Shown in pieces: positions 22,157 to 33,286 of a stretch of 64,000 nucleotides of DNA. The DNA is from Scleromitrula shiraiana (Eukaryota > Ascomycota > Leotiomycetes > Helotiales > Sclerotiniaceae). The notes below the pieces were generated by a model. It had not been told where the DNA came from. It searched no databases and saw only the letters and a list, made by a program, of their open reading frames with translations. Position numbers and translations under genes: made by a program. How positions within the stretch are numbered: position 1 is the first letter of the stretch; every line of letters begins with the position of its first letter. The stretch spans positions 1,948,001 to 2,012,000 of the forward strand of contig JABELC010000010.1 in NCBI GenBank assembly GCA_028455995.1. The letters are read 5' to 3'.

Positions 22157-24035
22157 ATGGCGATCCCTCATTTCTCAGCAAACATTTCACGAGCAGACTT
22201 GATTGTATGGCTTTGGGTGGCTATGGGGACTGTACGTTGACTCTTCCATCTAATTATAACCTCACTAACATATTATGAGTCCTTTTTCTATTCGCTTATT
22301 CGAGGCATCTATAATTTATACTTCCATCCACTTTCCAAATACCCAGGTCCCAAGCTAGCGGCAGTCTCCAATGTTTGGTATGCATACAATTGGTAAGATA
22401 TCGACCTTTTCGTGGCAGGCTGGGTCTCAGAAGCCATTTTAACAAATTAAAGGTTGACGGGAAAATGGCCATGGAAAATCGAAGAAGTATTGAAGCGTTA
22501 TGGTGAGAAAAGAAATCAATACCTTCTTGTCTTTCATCAGGCCATTAATTGTTTGTAGGCGACATTGTCCGTATCGCCCCAAATGAACTCGTCTTTCTTA
22601 CACCACAGGCAGGAAAAGGTAAACGCCAACGACTTGAAGGACAATGGGTAGCAGTCAACTAATTGAATATTTTCAGATATTCACGCAACGCATGTTAAAA
22701 ATCTTGAAACCTTCGTCAAAACGGACTTTGAGGACCTTGGAGAAGATGGAGGGATTTCGTTCGAGATCGATCCAGTCAAGCACCGCGAAGTAGCCAAAAA
22801 ACTTTCTCCCGCATTTAGCACTAGGAATACTAAGGCTAAGGAAGCGGTCTTACATACATATATTGACTCTTTTGTTGACAAAATGAAAGAGATTGGAGGT
22901 GAGAAAAGTGTTGAGCTGCGCCAGTGGGCAGACTGGTTGACTATGGATATTTCTGCGGATATGACATATAACCGCCAGATGAACCAGATGAAAGATGGTA
23001 AGTAGTCTTTGTCCCCTCTACACTCCACAGTTCTAACATATCGATCTTGAACAGAGAAGAGCTCTCTTTTATTGGATGCCGTAATCAAAGTCAACCTTTT
23101 TTTGACGATTCAGGCAGTGTCTAAAAAGTTCCCTCTTCTCAATCCACTTATGTACTTATTCATTCCCCCATCTATATGGTTGACTATGCCACGGGTCTTG
23201 AAGATTAACAGCCAAGAAGTCCAGTCACGCATTGAACGCAGGGGGCAAACGCAACATCTCGATTACTTCGACCAGCTTGTTCCAGGGGATGCACCAGCTC
23301 CTAAAGACAAGAAGAAAATCAACCACTTGGAGCAAATAGCGGGACAAATGCTGGTGGCAGGCTGGGAACCAATGTCAAACCAGTTCTATTCGTCAATTTT
23401 CTTTCTGCTTAAAGAACCGACTGCCTACATATCCCTTGTCAACGAAATCAGAAGCGAGTTCAAAAGTTACAATGAGATCACTCCTGATACAGTAGCGAAT
23501 ATGAAGTATCTACATGCTTGTTTGCAGGAAACTTTCCGCATTCATCAGAATACATCAGATGGCTTACCGCGAATGAGCCCCGGCGCCATCGTCGATGGTA
23601 ACTACATTCCGCGTGGGGTAAGCAACTCTTAGCATACAGTTCGTGAACCCCTTTCTTACCAATTATTCATAGGTCATTTGCCAAATTAGTCATTTTGCCG
23701 CAGCGCGAAATCCACGCTATTTTGCAGACCCACTTGAGTATCGGCCACAACGTTGGCTTCCATTGAATCACCCGGAGCACGATATCAAATACCAAGACGA
23801 TGATCCTAAGGCTTTCCTCCCTTTTAATCAAGGCCCCAGAATGTGCCCGGGCTCTGCAGTTGCATGGGCTCAGATGAAGTTATTTCTCGCAAAGGTTTTG
23901 TGGGTGTTCGATGTAGAAGCGGTGCCAGGTCAAGATTTATCTTTCGATCGAGACTTCTCTATTTACACTATGTGGAATAAACCCCAGTTTTGGGTCAAAT
24001 TTGTGCCGGCGAAAAGGAGTGAAGGAGCACCATAA
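22157..24035 (+). CDS. Cytochrome P450 monooxygenase of the biosynthetic cluster
   Basis: Seven exons (22157-22231, 22280-22392, 22453-22502, 22559-22618, 22677-22997, 23055-23617, 23673-24035) give about 514 aa, the normal size for a microsomal P450. The N-terminus has a hydrophobic anchor (LIVWLWVAMG) followed by the proline-rich hinge HPLSKYPGPKLAAVS. The I-helix reads AGWEP, the K-helix ExxR is E365-TF-R368 (QETFR), and the PERF-like motif is PQRW. The heme loop is FNQGPRMCPGS with axial Cys452. It is likely anchored in the ER and needs NADPH-P450 reductase. In the cluster it would hydroxylate or otherwise oxidise the PKS-NRPS product (inference). The first intron ends on GAG, a rare acceptor, so the exon 1/2 junction is the weakest part of the model. 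Confidence 0.9.
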
Positions 24036-24321
24036 CAATAACATTCAAACTAAAATGTAGTTTAAGACTTTTTTTCATTTCATGTGTCTCACATTGAGAA
24101 TGTTACAAACCTAAGTTTGCAATCAAATTTTAATTGTGCCATTTACATAATAATCTTGGGTGAGCAAGCCCAGCGCCTCTGTCAATACTGATGTGGATGC
24201 CCGACTCCGAAATCTTATCCTTAATCGGTGGGAGTGATTGTATATATTTAAAAGGATGTTTGCTGTTTCTAGTTGTCTCTGCTTACTGTCATTCCAGTAT
24301 TCTACTGTCAAAGCTTCAGAC

Positions 24322-25416
24322 ATGGCACTAACTCAATCACGTATCACACGCTTGCAGTCAACACAGCATGCAATTGTACAAGATCCAGATGGAAAAGCGA
24401 GGTTTTCTATAGATGTACCACTACCGCCTCTTCTTCCCGGAACTATACTTGTTAAAACAATTGCCGTTGCTATTCAACCATGTGATTACAAAATGGGCAG
24501 AATGTGTCCCAGCGAGAATTCCGTGGTCGGGACTGACTTCGCTGGAACTATTGTGAGCATACACCCCGATACCAAGACATCGCTTCAACTTGGTGCTCTC
24601 GTTTGCGGGCTTGTGCACGGCTCGAATACTATCGATGGCCAAAATGGTGCATTTGCTGAATATCTTCGCGCACCTGCCGACCTGGTTCTTCGTGTGCCGC
24701 CGGGATTTCCGCCAGAACAAGCTGCTACATTGGGCACCGCGCTTGCGACCAATTGTCTAGCTCTTTGGGACACATTACGTCTCACAGCATCCCCAGATGC
24801 TATTGCAGTCAAGCCCTTTCCAGTACTGGTGTACGGAGGTAGTACCACTGTCGGTACCATGGCAATTCAGCTCTTGTGTCTCTCAGGGTTAGAGCCAATT
24901 ACAACATGCTCGCCACATAACACGGATCTGGTACGTAGTTATGGTGCCGCCGCAGTGTTTGACTATACGGCTCCAGGTACTACACTCGCCATTCGCGAAC
25001 TTACTGGTGGACGACTAGGCCATGTCCTAGACTGTATCGTAGATCCCGAGTCCGTCGCTTGCTCCTATGCGACAATTGGACGAGTGGGGGGTCGATATGC
25101 AGGGTTGGAGCAATTCCCCGACGAAGTGCGTGCACGTGTGGCACAACGCCGTGCTGTCAAGGCTGAGTTCGTTATGGGGTTGGAGGCCTTTGGAAAGAGA
25201 GTCGAGTTACCAGGGGAATACGGCCGCCCGGCGAGTGAGGAAAGGCATCAAATCGTTGTGCGCTACTTTCGTATATTTCAGCGCTTACTGGACGAGAGGA
25301 AGCTAAAACCTCACCCGCTGCAGATAGTTCCGGGAGGATTAGCTGGAGTTCTGGATGGCATTCAACTATTGCAAAAAGGGGTGGTCTCGGGCAAGAAACT
25401 GGTAGTACTTGTCTGA
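24322..25416 (+). CDS. Trans-acting enoyl reductase (LovC/TenC-type MDR protein)
   Basis: A single exon of 364 aa in the zinc-less quinone-oxidoreductase (MDR) fold. It runs from the substrate-domain motif QPCDYKMG through the nucleotide-binding stretch VYGGSTTVGTMAIQL to a typical C-terminus KLVVLV. The chosen ATG is the one followed directly by MALTQSRITRLQSTQHAIV, the usual family start. An in-frame ATG at 24256 would only add a 22-residue hydrophobic leader and is unlikely. Proteins of this family dock on highly reducing PKS or PKS-NRPS enzymes that have a dead in-cis ER and use NADPH to reduce selected enoyl intermediates. The PKS-NRPS here lacks a functional ER, so the two genes are expected to act together. 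Confidence 0.92.
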   Translation: MALTQSRITRLQSTQHAIVQDPDGKARFSIDVPLPPLLPGTILVKTIAVAIQPCDYKMGRMCPSENSVVGTDFAGTIVSIHPDTKTSLQLGALVCGLVHGSNTIDGQNGAFAEYLRAPADLVLRVPPGFPPEQAATLGTALATNCLALWDTLRLTASPDAIAVKPFPVLVYGGSTTVGTMAIQLLCLSGLEPITTCSPHNTDLVRSYGAAAVFDYTAPGTTLAIRELTGGRLGHVLDCIVDPESVACSYATIGRVGGRYAGLEQFPDEVRARVAQRRAVKAEFVMGLEAFGKRVELPGEYGRPASEERHQIVVRYFRIFQRLLDERKLKPHPLQIVPGGLAGVLDGIQLLQKGVVSGKKLVVLV

Positions 25417-25987
25417 ATCTCTCAAGGCATGAGGTTAGAAGTTATTGATTTAATGGTATGGTGAGAATACTGGGCGCAACACATTGAATAAAATTCAAAT
25501 AAAGCAGGTAAAACACCAACTCAGACAATGCTATTTGTGATTTGTTGTTAGTCATGCCTGAATGTTTTTGATTGGTGGCAGTAAATTATGTAATAAAGCG
25601 GTGAAATAGGCTTGCTCTCCATGCATTAGTACCACCTATCTCTCACAAATTTATACGCCTTTTCCAGTATACAACCATTAACATTCTATCAAATTATGTT
25701 TACAATGAAACCATACTAGGTAGGTCTACTGCACTGTAAGTCAAGTAGAAGGGAAAGGGAAAGGGAAAGGGAAAAAATGACATGTGGTCGCCACTATTAC
25801 CAACAGATGTGAATCAGTCGCAATCAATTCACTCAATTAGGCATTCGGAATTCCGAAATGCAGTCTTAGCGGCGCGGTCAACAGGATCCTCGAGATCTAC
25901 CTACTCAGGTATTTTCATTATGTCCTGATATGTTACTCACAAACAGAGAAAGACACCAAATTGTTATCCAACCTTCATACGTTGCCG
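25417..25987. promoter_or_regulatory. Promoter region of the cluster MFS gene
   Basis: A 571-bp spacer holding the 3' UTR of the trans-ER gene and the promoter of the transporter. It contains a purine run of GGGAAA units at about 25,750-25,776 and a 14-bp perfect palindrome TTCGGAATTCCGAA (CGG-N4-CCG) at 25,844-25,857, about 130 bp before the ATG. The palindrome differs in spacing from the one before the PKS-NRPS. Confidence 0.4.
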
Positions 25988-27761
25988 ATGATGGTTGCTG
26001 CCGGTGGTTCTGTCGACGTCGCAGCAGCACACGTTATTGTAACGGTCGAAGACAAAAGTCCTATCGAGATATCGTCTTCGGGAGATGAAACTCCACCACC
26101 CTCTCCCCAAGATTTCGAGCGCGGATACCGATTCTGGTGTATTATTATCGGTCTCGGTATCACTAACCTCCTCGGAGCTCTCGAAAACACAGTTGTATCA
26201 ACTGCTGCGCCTGTAATCTTGTCCGATTTGCAGATGGGACCGAACTTTATTTGGATCACGAATGCATTCTTCGTGTGCAGTGCAGCCTTCCAGCCTCTGT
26301 TTGGGCAGCTGTGCAACGTATTTGGAAGACGCTGGATTACCATAGCCATCGTCGCCATCTTTATACTTGGGAGTGGGATATGTGGAGGTGCTAGTAATGG
26401 CACTATGTTGATCGCTGGTCGGGCGGTGCAAGGCATGGGGAGTGGGGGAATTATTATGATTATTGGTATATGACAATCATTCTACTTGGTCTATCAACCT
26501 AGGCAGAGCCATTGACTAACACGCAACGTTAGATATCATCGTATCCGATTTGGTGCCCCTTCGCCAACGTGGAAATTATATGGCTGTTGTCTTGGCTATT
26601 TATGGGATTGGGGTATCGTTAGGTCCCTTCATTGGCGGTGCCATTGTCTACTCAACTACATGGCGCTGGGTATTTTATCTCAATCTTCCTATCGGTGGAA
26701 CCTCACTGGTAGTACTATACCTATTTCTTCACGTCAAATACAACAAGGATATGACTTTCGCTCAGAAGTTACAGCGGATTGACGTAATAGGTAACGCTAT
26801 TCTCATGGCTGGCACTGTAGCGATTCTCTATGCCTTATCGATCTCCAATCCCTGGTCGTCATGGCACAAACTAGTACCTCTAATCCTCGGCTTTTTAGCG
26901 CTCTTCCTATTTGCAGTATACGAAGCTTCGGGCATTCCGTCCGAACCTGTGATGCCACTCAGACTCTTCACAAATCGGACGTCAGTCATCGTATCCATTA
27001 ATACCTTTCTCAATTCCGCATTGCTCTTCTGGGTTATGTTCTTTCTACCCGTGTACTTTCAAGCCGTAGCCCTGGATTCTCCCCGCCGTACGGGCGTGGC
27101 TCTCCTCCCCTACTCCCTCGTCGGTATACCCGGCGCTGCCATCTCCGCCATTGCGCTGAGTCGTTGGGGCAAATTCCGACCCTTACATTTCGCCGGCTTT
27201 GCTTTATTCGCTATATCGTTAGGTCTCTTTTCGCTACAGCGCGAAAACACATCTACAGCTGAGTGGGCTATCTATCAATGTGTGTTTGCATTAGGAGCCG
27301 GTATGGTACTAAATACACTATTACCTGCTTTCCAAGCCCCGGCTTCAGAAGCTGACCAAGCGGCTGCTACGGCCACATGGTGCTTTATTCGTACCTTTGG
27401 TTATGTGTGGGGAGTTGCTATTCCGGCGGCTATTTTCAATAGTCGTGTTGCGGCGTTGAGATGGCGTATATCTGATGACGGGTTGAGACAACAATTGGCA
27501 AATGGCAGTGCGTATCAGTTGGCAGCTGCTCAGTTTATTGAGCAGTATTCACTACAAGTGCAAGTAGAGATTCGTGCTATATATCGCGAGGCATTACAGC
27601 GTGTGTGGCAGATTGCAGTTGTCTTTGCTGGTTTTGCTTGCGTCCTGGTTTTACTAGAGAAAGAAATACCGTTGAGGACAGTTCTAGAAACAGAATATGG
27701 ATTGAAAGAATCTTCGAAGAAACCCCTTAAACAAGAGGATGTCGAGAAAATTTCAAACTGA
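25988..27761 (+). CDS. MFS transporter, DHA2-like 14-TM drug/metabolite exporter
   Basis: Two exons (25988-26465 and 26533-27761) with a 67-nt intron (GTATAT donor) give about 568 aa. A short acidic cytosolic N-terminus precedes the first helix. Motif A-like sequence lies around FGRRWIT, and GRAVQGMGSGG and the antiporter motif C (YGIGVSLGPFIGGAIV) are clear. The number of hydrophobic segments fits the 14-TM DHA2 group that includes ToxA/AflT-like exporters. It is expected in the plasma membrane as a proton antiporter. Its place at the end of the cluster next to the trans-ER suggests export of, or self-protection against, the cluster product (inference). The start was taken at the first of two adjacent ATGs. 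Confidence 0.9.
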
Positions 27762-28305
27762 TAACATTACGATCTTGTTGCATTGTTATTTATATAGATA
27801 TAATACTTGTAAATGCAGTGATCAAAGTCTCAAGGCTAAGGAATATCATAAGACATATAACCCTGGTAAACTTTAATAAAACTTCTCTCCGACGAACTTC
27901 GTTTTCTGCCTCGACGATTTTTATAGCTATGTATGTGTCTCGAGTAAGTGCCATGACCACTATCAATCCCCGCTGAGCCTCTACTTGCATGAAAAGTTTA
28001 TATTTGTAAGCTATAGCTCTTCATTCCCATCTCTTATTTTCGTCTAATCGAGCCATTATCTACTTGACATGAGTCGCTCAAACCTGATTGAGACCGGAAG
28101 CTCAGACTGCTCTCTATATTCTTCTAGTTGTATTGCCCAAATAATCACGTGTTAGTATCCCCACTTTAATAAGTCATCTGATAACGCGATGTCTCTTTCC
28201 TTTTCCATCAATTTTTATCCCGACACAACATCATAACAACATCACATATCAAAAGATTGAACATATCCAACGTACTTTGAATTCTTACAAACAAGTTTAA
28301 ACAAA
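27762..28305. other. Intergenic, cluster border
   Basis: A 544-bp spacer between the MFS gene and the cyclophilin gene, both on the plus strand. No coding signal. It probably marks the right border of the cluster, since the next genes are conserved functions unrelated to secondary metabolism. Confidence 0.5.
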
Positions 28306-29205
28306 ATGTTTGCAACAACTCCTTCATTTGAATGGCTGCATAACAATGCAAAGCCGAAGTACATGGCACCGCCATTCCATGCTCCATTCCAAAGATATGC
28401 ATATCCATCACCGACTGGAAACACATCAGATGGAAACAATTCATCACTTTACAACCTCTTCATGCCTTCATTTTTCACAATATCATCCTCATTCCCTTTC
28501 ATTCAATCATCTGCTCCTACATCAAATGTCCCCAGCACGGAAAGTGCAACTAAATCGCAAGACTCGGAAAACACAAGCAAGAATTGTTATTTCGATATTC
28601 TTGTTGACTCCTGTAAATATACCACCCAGCTTTCATTACGATTCATGCTCTTGATGATCTTTAATAACGGGATGAATAGCTCCAGCGGGTCGTATAACAT
28701 TCAAACTACGCGATGATGTCGTCCCACGTACTGCTCGTAACTTCCGAGAATTATGTACTGGGCAACATGGATTCGGATACGCTGGTAGTCCTTTCCACCG
28801 AATCATTCCTGGATTCATGTTACAGGGAGGAGATTTTACTAGGGGAAATGTAAGTCCTCGTTGAATAACTATGGAATCAATGCTTTAAATTTATACTGAG
28901 ACAAAAATCTAAAAATATAGGGAACAGGCGGAAAATCCATTTATGGCAACAAGTTTACAGACGAGAATTTCATTCTCAAGCATACTAAGCCTGGATTGTT
29001 GAGTATGGCGAATGCAGGAAGAAATACTAATGGTTCTCAATTCTTCATTACCACGGTTGCCACGCCATGGTTAGATGGGAAACATGTGGTTTTTGGTGAG
29101 GTTGTTGAAGGAATGGAATTGGTGAAGAAGATTGAAGGTTTAGGAACTAGATCCGGTACTCCAAGAGCAAAGGTTAGTATTGCTAAGTCTGGAGTCGTCG
29201 AGTGA
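28306..29205 (+). CDS. Cyclophilin-type peptidyl-prolyl cis-trans isomerase with N-terminal extension
   Basis: Three exons (28306-28612, 28680-28849, 28921-29205) give about 253 aa. The last ~155 residues are a complete cyclophilin domain: FDILVD, PAGRI, the catalytic segment PFHRIIPGFMLQGGDFTRGN (Arg143, with the matching Phe and Gln), NTNGSQFFITT, and the cyclosporin-contact Trp in WLDGKHVVFGEV. The ~98 residues before it are rich in Ser, Pro, Phe and Asn. They do not form a classical signal peptide or an amphipathic Arg-rich presequence. Cyclophilins catalyse proline isomerisation and assist folding. The extension could target an organelle or be a disordered tail. The frame continues from the ATG into the domain without interruption, so the extension appears genuine, although a shorter isoform is possible. 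Confidence 0.88.
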
Positions 29206-29287
29206 AGTCTTTGTACGGTAGAATCAAGTAATTGAAGGTTTCAATCTATTAATTTCAAATGAATGGATGTAGTTGTTCAGGATTGGA

Positions 29288-29866
29288 ATGAACAATCGTA
29301 ACTTACTATCTATAATATTGGATAAATCGACCTATTTTTCTTCTAAAATGCTCCCTCTCAAGGCTAGAGATGAATCTTCAGATTTGCTCCATTCCAAAAA
29401 GAGTATCGCAACATATGACAAAGCCCTTGAGATGAACGCTGCAGGTATAGCTAAACAAATTAGCAAGCGTATGTCAGAAGCAAATTCCGAATGATTGTCG
29501 ACATGGATTATAATAGGAACCATTGATTCTAGATCATATATTAATTCGCTTTTTCCCTCGAAGTTTTCACACTTAGTGCAGGGTTCACCAATAACCATGA
29601 CTACAACTAATGCATTATTGTCTCGGATTGGGAACAAGTTATTTCCAATTACTTCATTCAGTTGGCCAGCAAGTTCTGATGCCAACGCAGGTGCCCAGTT
29701 TTTCGTGGTCCAACTGAGTTCAATTGATGATTCGACCCCGCATGACCCACATGTTCAACATAGCCGTTGTGGAACTCTTACAGCCTCCAACGCCGTGGAG
29801 TTCTATCACTGGTTAATAAATATTTACATGTTTCAAAGACTAGAACTTCATAATGAGGAGTTTTAA
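29288..29866 (+). CDS. Hypothetical two-exon gene, ~176 aa, unrecognised
   Basis: Two open stretches in one frame (ATG at 29288; stop at 29866) are separated by a single TGA at 29492. A 48-nt intron (29469-29516) with a GTATGT donor and TAG acceptor removes the stop and keeps frame, giving about 176 aa. No signal peptide, TM segment or known domain was recognised. A short NAGAQFF string resembles cyclophilin's NGSQFF, and the gene lies just downstream of a cyclophilin, but the surrounding residues do not match. It could be a small lineage-specific gene, a decayed gene with one stop, or chance. Confidence 0.3.
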
Positions 29867-30198
29867 GGAGTTATTGTTGATTGTTCAATTTATTCACATT
29901 TGATTTTGATCTGGTAGAATCTTGTATTTTGTCGCAAACATATTCTAAAAAGAGAGAATTACTTGATGGGTTATATATATCCGGATATACCTTCAAGAAG
30001 AACGTTGATGTCAATCAAGATCAGAGTTGTATAAAGGACTATATCCAAATCGATCGTTTCCTATATGAGGGTAGTTCCTTTGGGAGAAACTTGCGATCAC
30101 AGTTTAAGACAACGGCTACACACGATCTTAGAACTCACCACGCATTGCTTCACGTTCTCCCTATCGTTTTCATCACCCTTCCCCATCCACTTCTCAAT
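29867..30198. other. Spacer / 5' region of the GS-like gene
   Basis: This stretch stays open in the frame of the downstream gene but has no ATG before 30199, so it is probably 5' UTR and promoter. A first coding exon upstream of this stretch cannot be excluded. Confidence 0.45.
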
Positions 30199-31536
30199 AT
30201 GGGTGATAATTCCAACCCGAACAATTATCAAATTTTACAAAGTTTTTTATCTCAAAATCCAACCATCAAATTTATTCAATACCAGTACCTAGACTACGCT
30301 TCCATTCTTTGTACTAAGTTTCTCGACCCTTCATTTGCGCTCCGTTTAGCGCGAACCCATAAGCCCACAACAGCACCCACGCCTGCTCGAGCTTCTTGTC
30401 TTCTAGGAGGGTCTTTCTTGCATGAGAACTTCTCTCCCGGCGAAGATCAGCTATGGCCAGATTATAGCACACTTCGCGTTTTACACTATTTACCCGGTCA
30501 TGCGAGCATGATCTGCCATATCCATGAAGGATCAATATCATCCGGAATTAAGGGCTTTAAGCTTGATCCACGATGGAGATTAATCGAATTACTGTCTGAG
30601 GTACAGAGTGAACAGAATCTTTCATTTCTCCTTGGAAACGAAGTTGAGTTTTTCATTTGCGAACCGCCGACGGACGAAAACGTACCTCAAAAACCTGTGC
30701 ATACAAATTCAATATCATGCGGAACATCCTGTACACGGAACGGATATCTCAAAATTTTAGAGGAGATCGTCAGCATATTAAAAGCTTCTAAAATTGGGGT
30801 TCGAGAATTTCACGCGGAAGGAAATTCAGGATTCTTCGAAATTAGTTTGGATCCATTGGAGCCGGTTGAATCAATCGATGCGTTGATCTATACAAGAGAA
30901 ACCATTAAACAGGTTTGTGTGAATCATGGATTATGGGCTACGATGCACCCGAGACCATTTGAAAAATACACAATCTGTGGCGCGCATATGCATTTCTCAT
31001 GTTCGAGGACTGAAAAAGAAATCGAAGAGGGATTTCTGGCGGGAGTGCTGAGAAGTTGGGCAAACTTGGCGCCATTTTATTTGAGTGGGTATGATAGTTA
31101 TGAAAGGGTTAGAGAAGGGGAATGGGTGGCTTGGGGAGAGAAGAATAGAAGTTTAGGAATTAGGAAAATGGGAGCTGCGTATTGGGAATTTAGACATGTG
31201 GATGCGTTGTCCAATGGATACATGGCTATTTTAGGTTTGGTAACGGCGGGTTTGGCGGGATTGAGGGAGAGGTTGGAAGTTAGTGTGAAGGACCCGAGGA
31301 TTTGGGTTAGATGGGGTGAAGTGACGGGGAGAGAGGTGGTAGATTGGGGGTTGAGGGATTTGATGCCGAGGAGTTTGAGGGAGGCAGTAGGGCGGTTGAG
31401 AACAGATCCGGATTTGAGGGAGGGATTGGGATCGGATTTGCTGGAGAGATTTGCGGATATCAAATTGAGAGAGGCTGATGTTTTTAGAAAACTGACTCCG
31501 GCTGAAAGGAGGAATATATCGCTTAGGCATTTTTGA
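30199..31536 (+). CDS. Glutamine-synthetase-fold protein (GS/FluG catalytic-domain type)
   Basis: A single exon of 445 aa. It aligns by eye with type-I/FluG-like glutamine synthetase catalytic domains: an N-terminal beta-grasp part with the WPDYSTLRVL segment, the first metal-site glutamates in GNEVEFFIC, the HAEGNSGFFEISL block equivalent to the HHE..PGQ.E motif, the ATP/metal motif GAHMHFS, a SYERV loop, and the C-terminal EFRHVDALSNGYMAILGL block. The fold condenses ammonia or amines with a carboxylate using ATP. Many fungal paralogues of this class have unknown substrates and are not the cell's main glutamine synthetase. The start is the first ATG in a long open frame. There are no introns, unlike most neighbours. 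Confidence 0.85.
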   Translation: MGDNSNPNNYQILQSFLSQNPTIKFIQYQYLDYASILCTKFLDPSFALRLARTHKPTTAPTPARASCLLGGSFLHENFSPGEDQLWPDYSTLRVLHYLPGHASMICHIHEGSISSGIKGFKLDPRWRLIELLSEVQSEQNLSFLLGNEVEFFICEPPTDENVPQKPVHTNSISCGTSCTRNGYLKILEEIVSILKASKIGVREFHAEGNSGFFEISLDPLEPVESIDALIYTRETIKQVCVNHGLWATMHPRPFEKYTICGAHMHFSCSRTEKEIEEGFLAGVLRSWANLAPFYLSGYDSYERVREGEWVAWGEKNRSLGIRKMGAAYWEFRHVDALSNGYMAILGLVTAGLAGLRERLEVSVKDPRIWVRWGEVTGREVVDWGLRDLMPRSLREAVGRLRTDPDLREGLGSDLLERFADIKLREADVFRKLTPAERRNISLRHF

Positions 31537-33286
31537 GATTGGAGTTGTTTCCCGGGCACTGGTGAATCGTTTTCAGTTCAAAAGGAATGAGCTGGCTCAA
31601 TAATTCCTGGGCAATAAGGTATTAGCATAATGCTATTTCAGTTTGATCGCTTAAAATTATACAGCCGTACTTGATGAGCTAGGTGACTGGAAGTCTTGTG
31701 TGGACTACAACTAACAGCCAATTAAAAGATCTTAATTCTAAGCTACAGATAACGCTTGATGTGATAATATCTTACCGATTATAATTAGATAGCGTCATTC
31801 TTTACTAGTAGAGTGCGAGGTAAGAAGATATCACGTGATACCTAAGATATCATCGTCATGAGCGTATCGAATTCTCCCAGGAGAAGCACGCATGGTTTGT
31901 ATAACTCCATTCGCCATTCATAACAAAATCATAAGCAGAAGATAGTATGTATTTCTGCAGTCATTGCAGCACTTATGATATGCACGAATGCTTGAGAAAC
32001 ACATCCAGCACGCCGGAACTCATCTATTGACAAATATTGTGGAAATCCTCTTAGATATCTCTGAAAATGTTCCGACCAGAATAATAAAGATTGTTCCAAA
32101 CTAAACACAACAACATACTCTTCGCAATATCCAATCCGAAGTCCTTGGAACTTTGGCATGAGCATATCGGATGTAATGGCGAGCCTAGAAGCCCCAACAG
32201 CGGTTAAGGATCCACCCGATATCATTCATCTTTACTTTCCTTGACGTCATGATGAATAGCTTTGCCTTATTGGCCCTCGTTGGCTCCAGTTTTGCTTCTC
32301 CCATTAACTTTATCAAATCTCGTGCCAGGCTTTCTTCCAGAAGACAAAGTCTCGAAGATAGAATCTTCAAAGGGAAGTCGAGAACATGGCACGATTGTAG
32401 ATAGTTGAGATCATACCTTCTTGTATCATATACCTTGAGTATTATTACACTCTCAGGTTAAATGTTTTATTGTGAGGATAGCATTGCCATGATTGACACG
32501 TGAGGATTCTGGTTATTTGGTTTCATTTTGTCGGGTTTTTTGTTATAGCTTTAGATTGTTTTGTTCTATTTGCTCACATTGATTAAATCTTGCGTTAATA
32601 TTAGTTTTATGGGAATATAATAGGCATTCAGATCATGAAATTCATTACGCTGAAATCTCAACCTGACTGCACTTAGTAAATTCAACGCTCATTTGCATAT
32701 TTAGTATCAATTCATGTATCCATCATATATTGATGTAATTCATATTTATCATATTCATATAACTATCGCAAATAACAAATACTTAACCGCATACGTATAC
32801 ATATTAGGGGTATATTATAATCATCCCATCATCCCTGCTTCCCCTTCTCCTCCTTTTCAACGCCATGTCGTATTCATCCCATTCATCCATTCATTCATTC
32901 ATTGATTGTGTACCCGAGGAACAAAAAAACATATGACACGTGATATATGTTCTTACAATAAAATTTGTTCACCCATCCATCCATCTATCCATTCACCAGA
33001 CAGTGTGGGAATACATCCACTCCGACGACCCCATTCTGCCCATCCTATCCCATCCCATACAAAATGAATTTTAGAATCCCCGAATCGTCAACTCCATATC
33101 CAATGCTATTCCATCCCATTCCATCCCGACCCATGTAAATCCACCACATAAAATGTCATAGTCCATTTCGATATCCTTTAGTTCCATTTCCATTTCCATT
33201 TACCAAACTCCATCCACCCATTCACCATAAGCTGAATCACCTGCCCACCCCAACAATCCCCTATTCTCACCTCCCACATCAACCCT
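31537..33286. other. Intergenic, 1.75 kb, no gene seen
   Basis: Lies between the 3' ends of the GS-like gene and the histidine kinase. Minus-strand frames of 98 and 61 codons near 31.9-32.4 kb show no domain. From about 32.85 to 33.2 kb the sequence is low-complexity (ATTC, CATC and CCATCC units), probably the histidine-kinase 3' UTR. Confidence 0.5.

Noticed and set aside
29332..29685. 117-codon minus-strand frame
   Set aside because: Overlaps the more plausible plus-strand two-exon model and shows no domain, signal peptide or splice logic of its own.
31929..32370. Two minus-strand frames of 98 and 61 codons
   Set aside because: Not joinable by convincing splice sites, no domain, and one lacks an ATG start.
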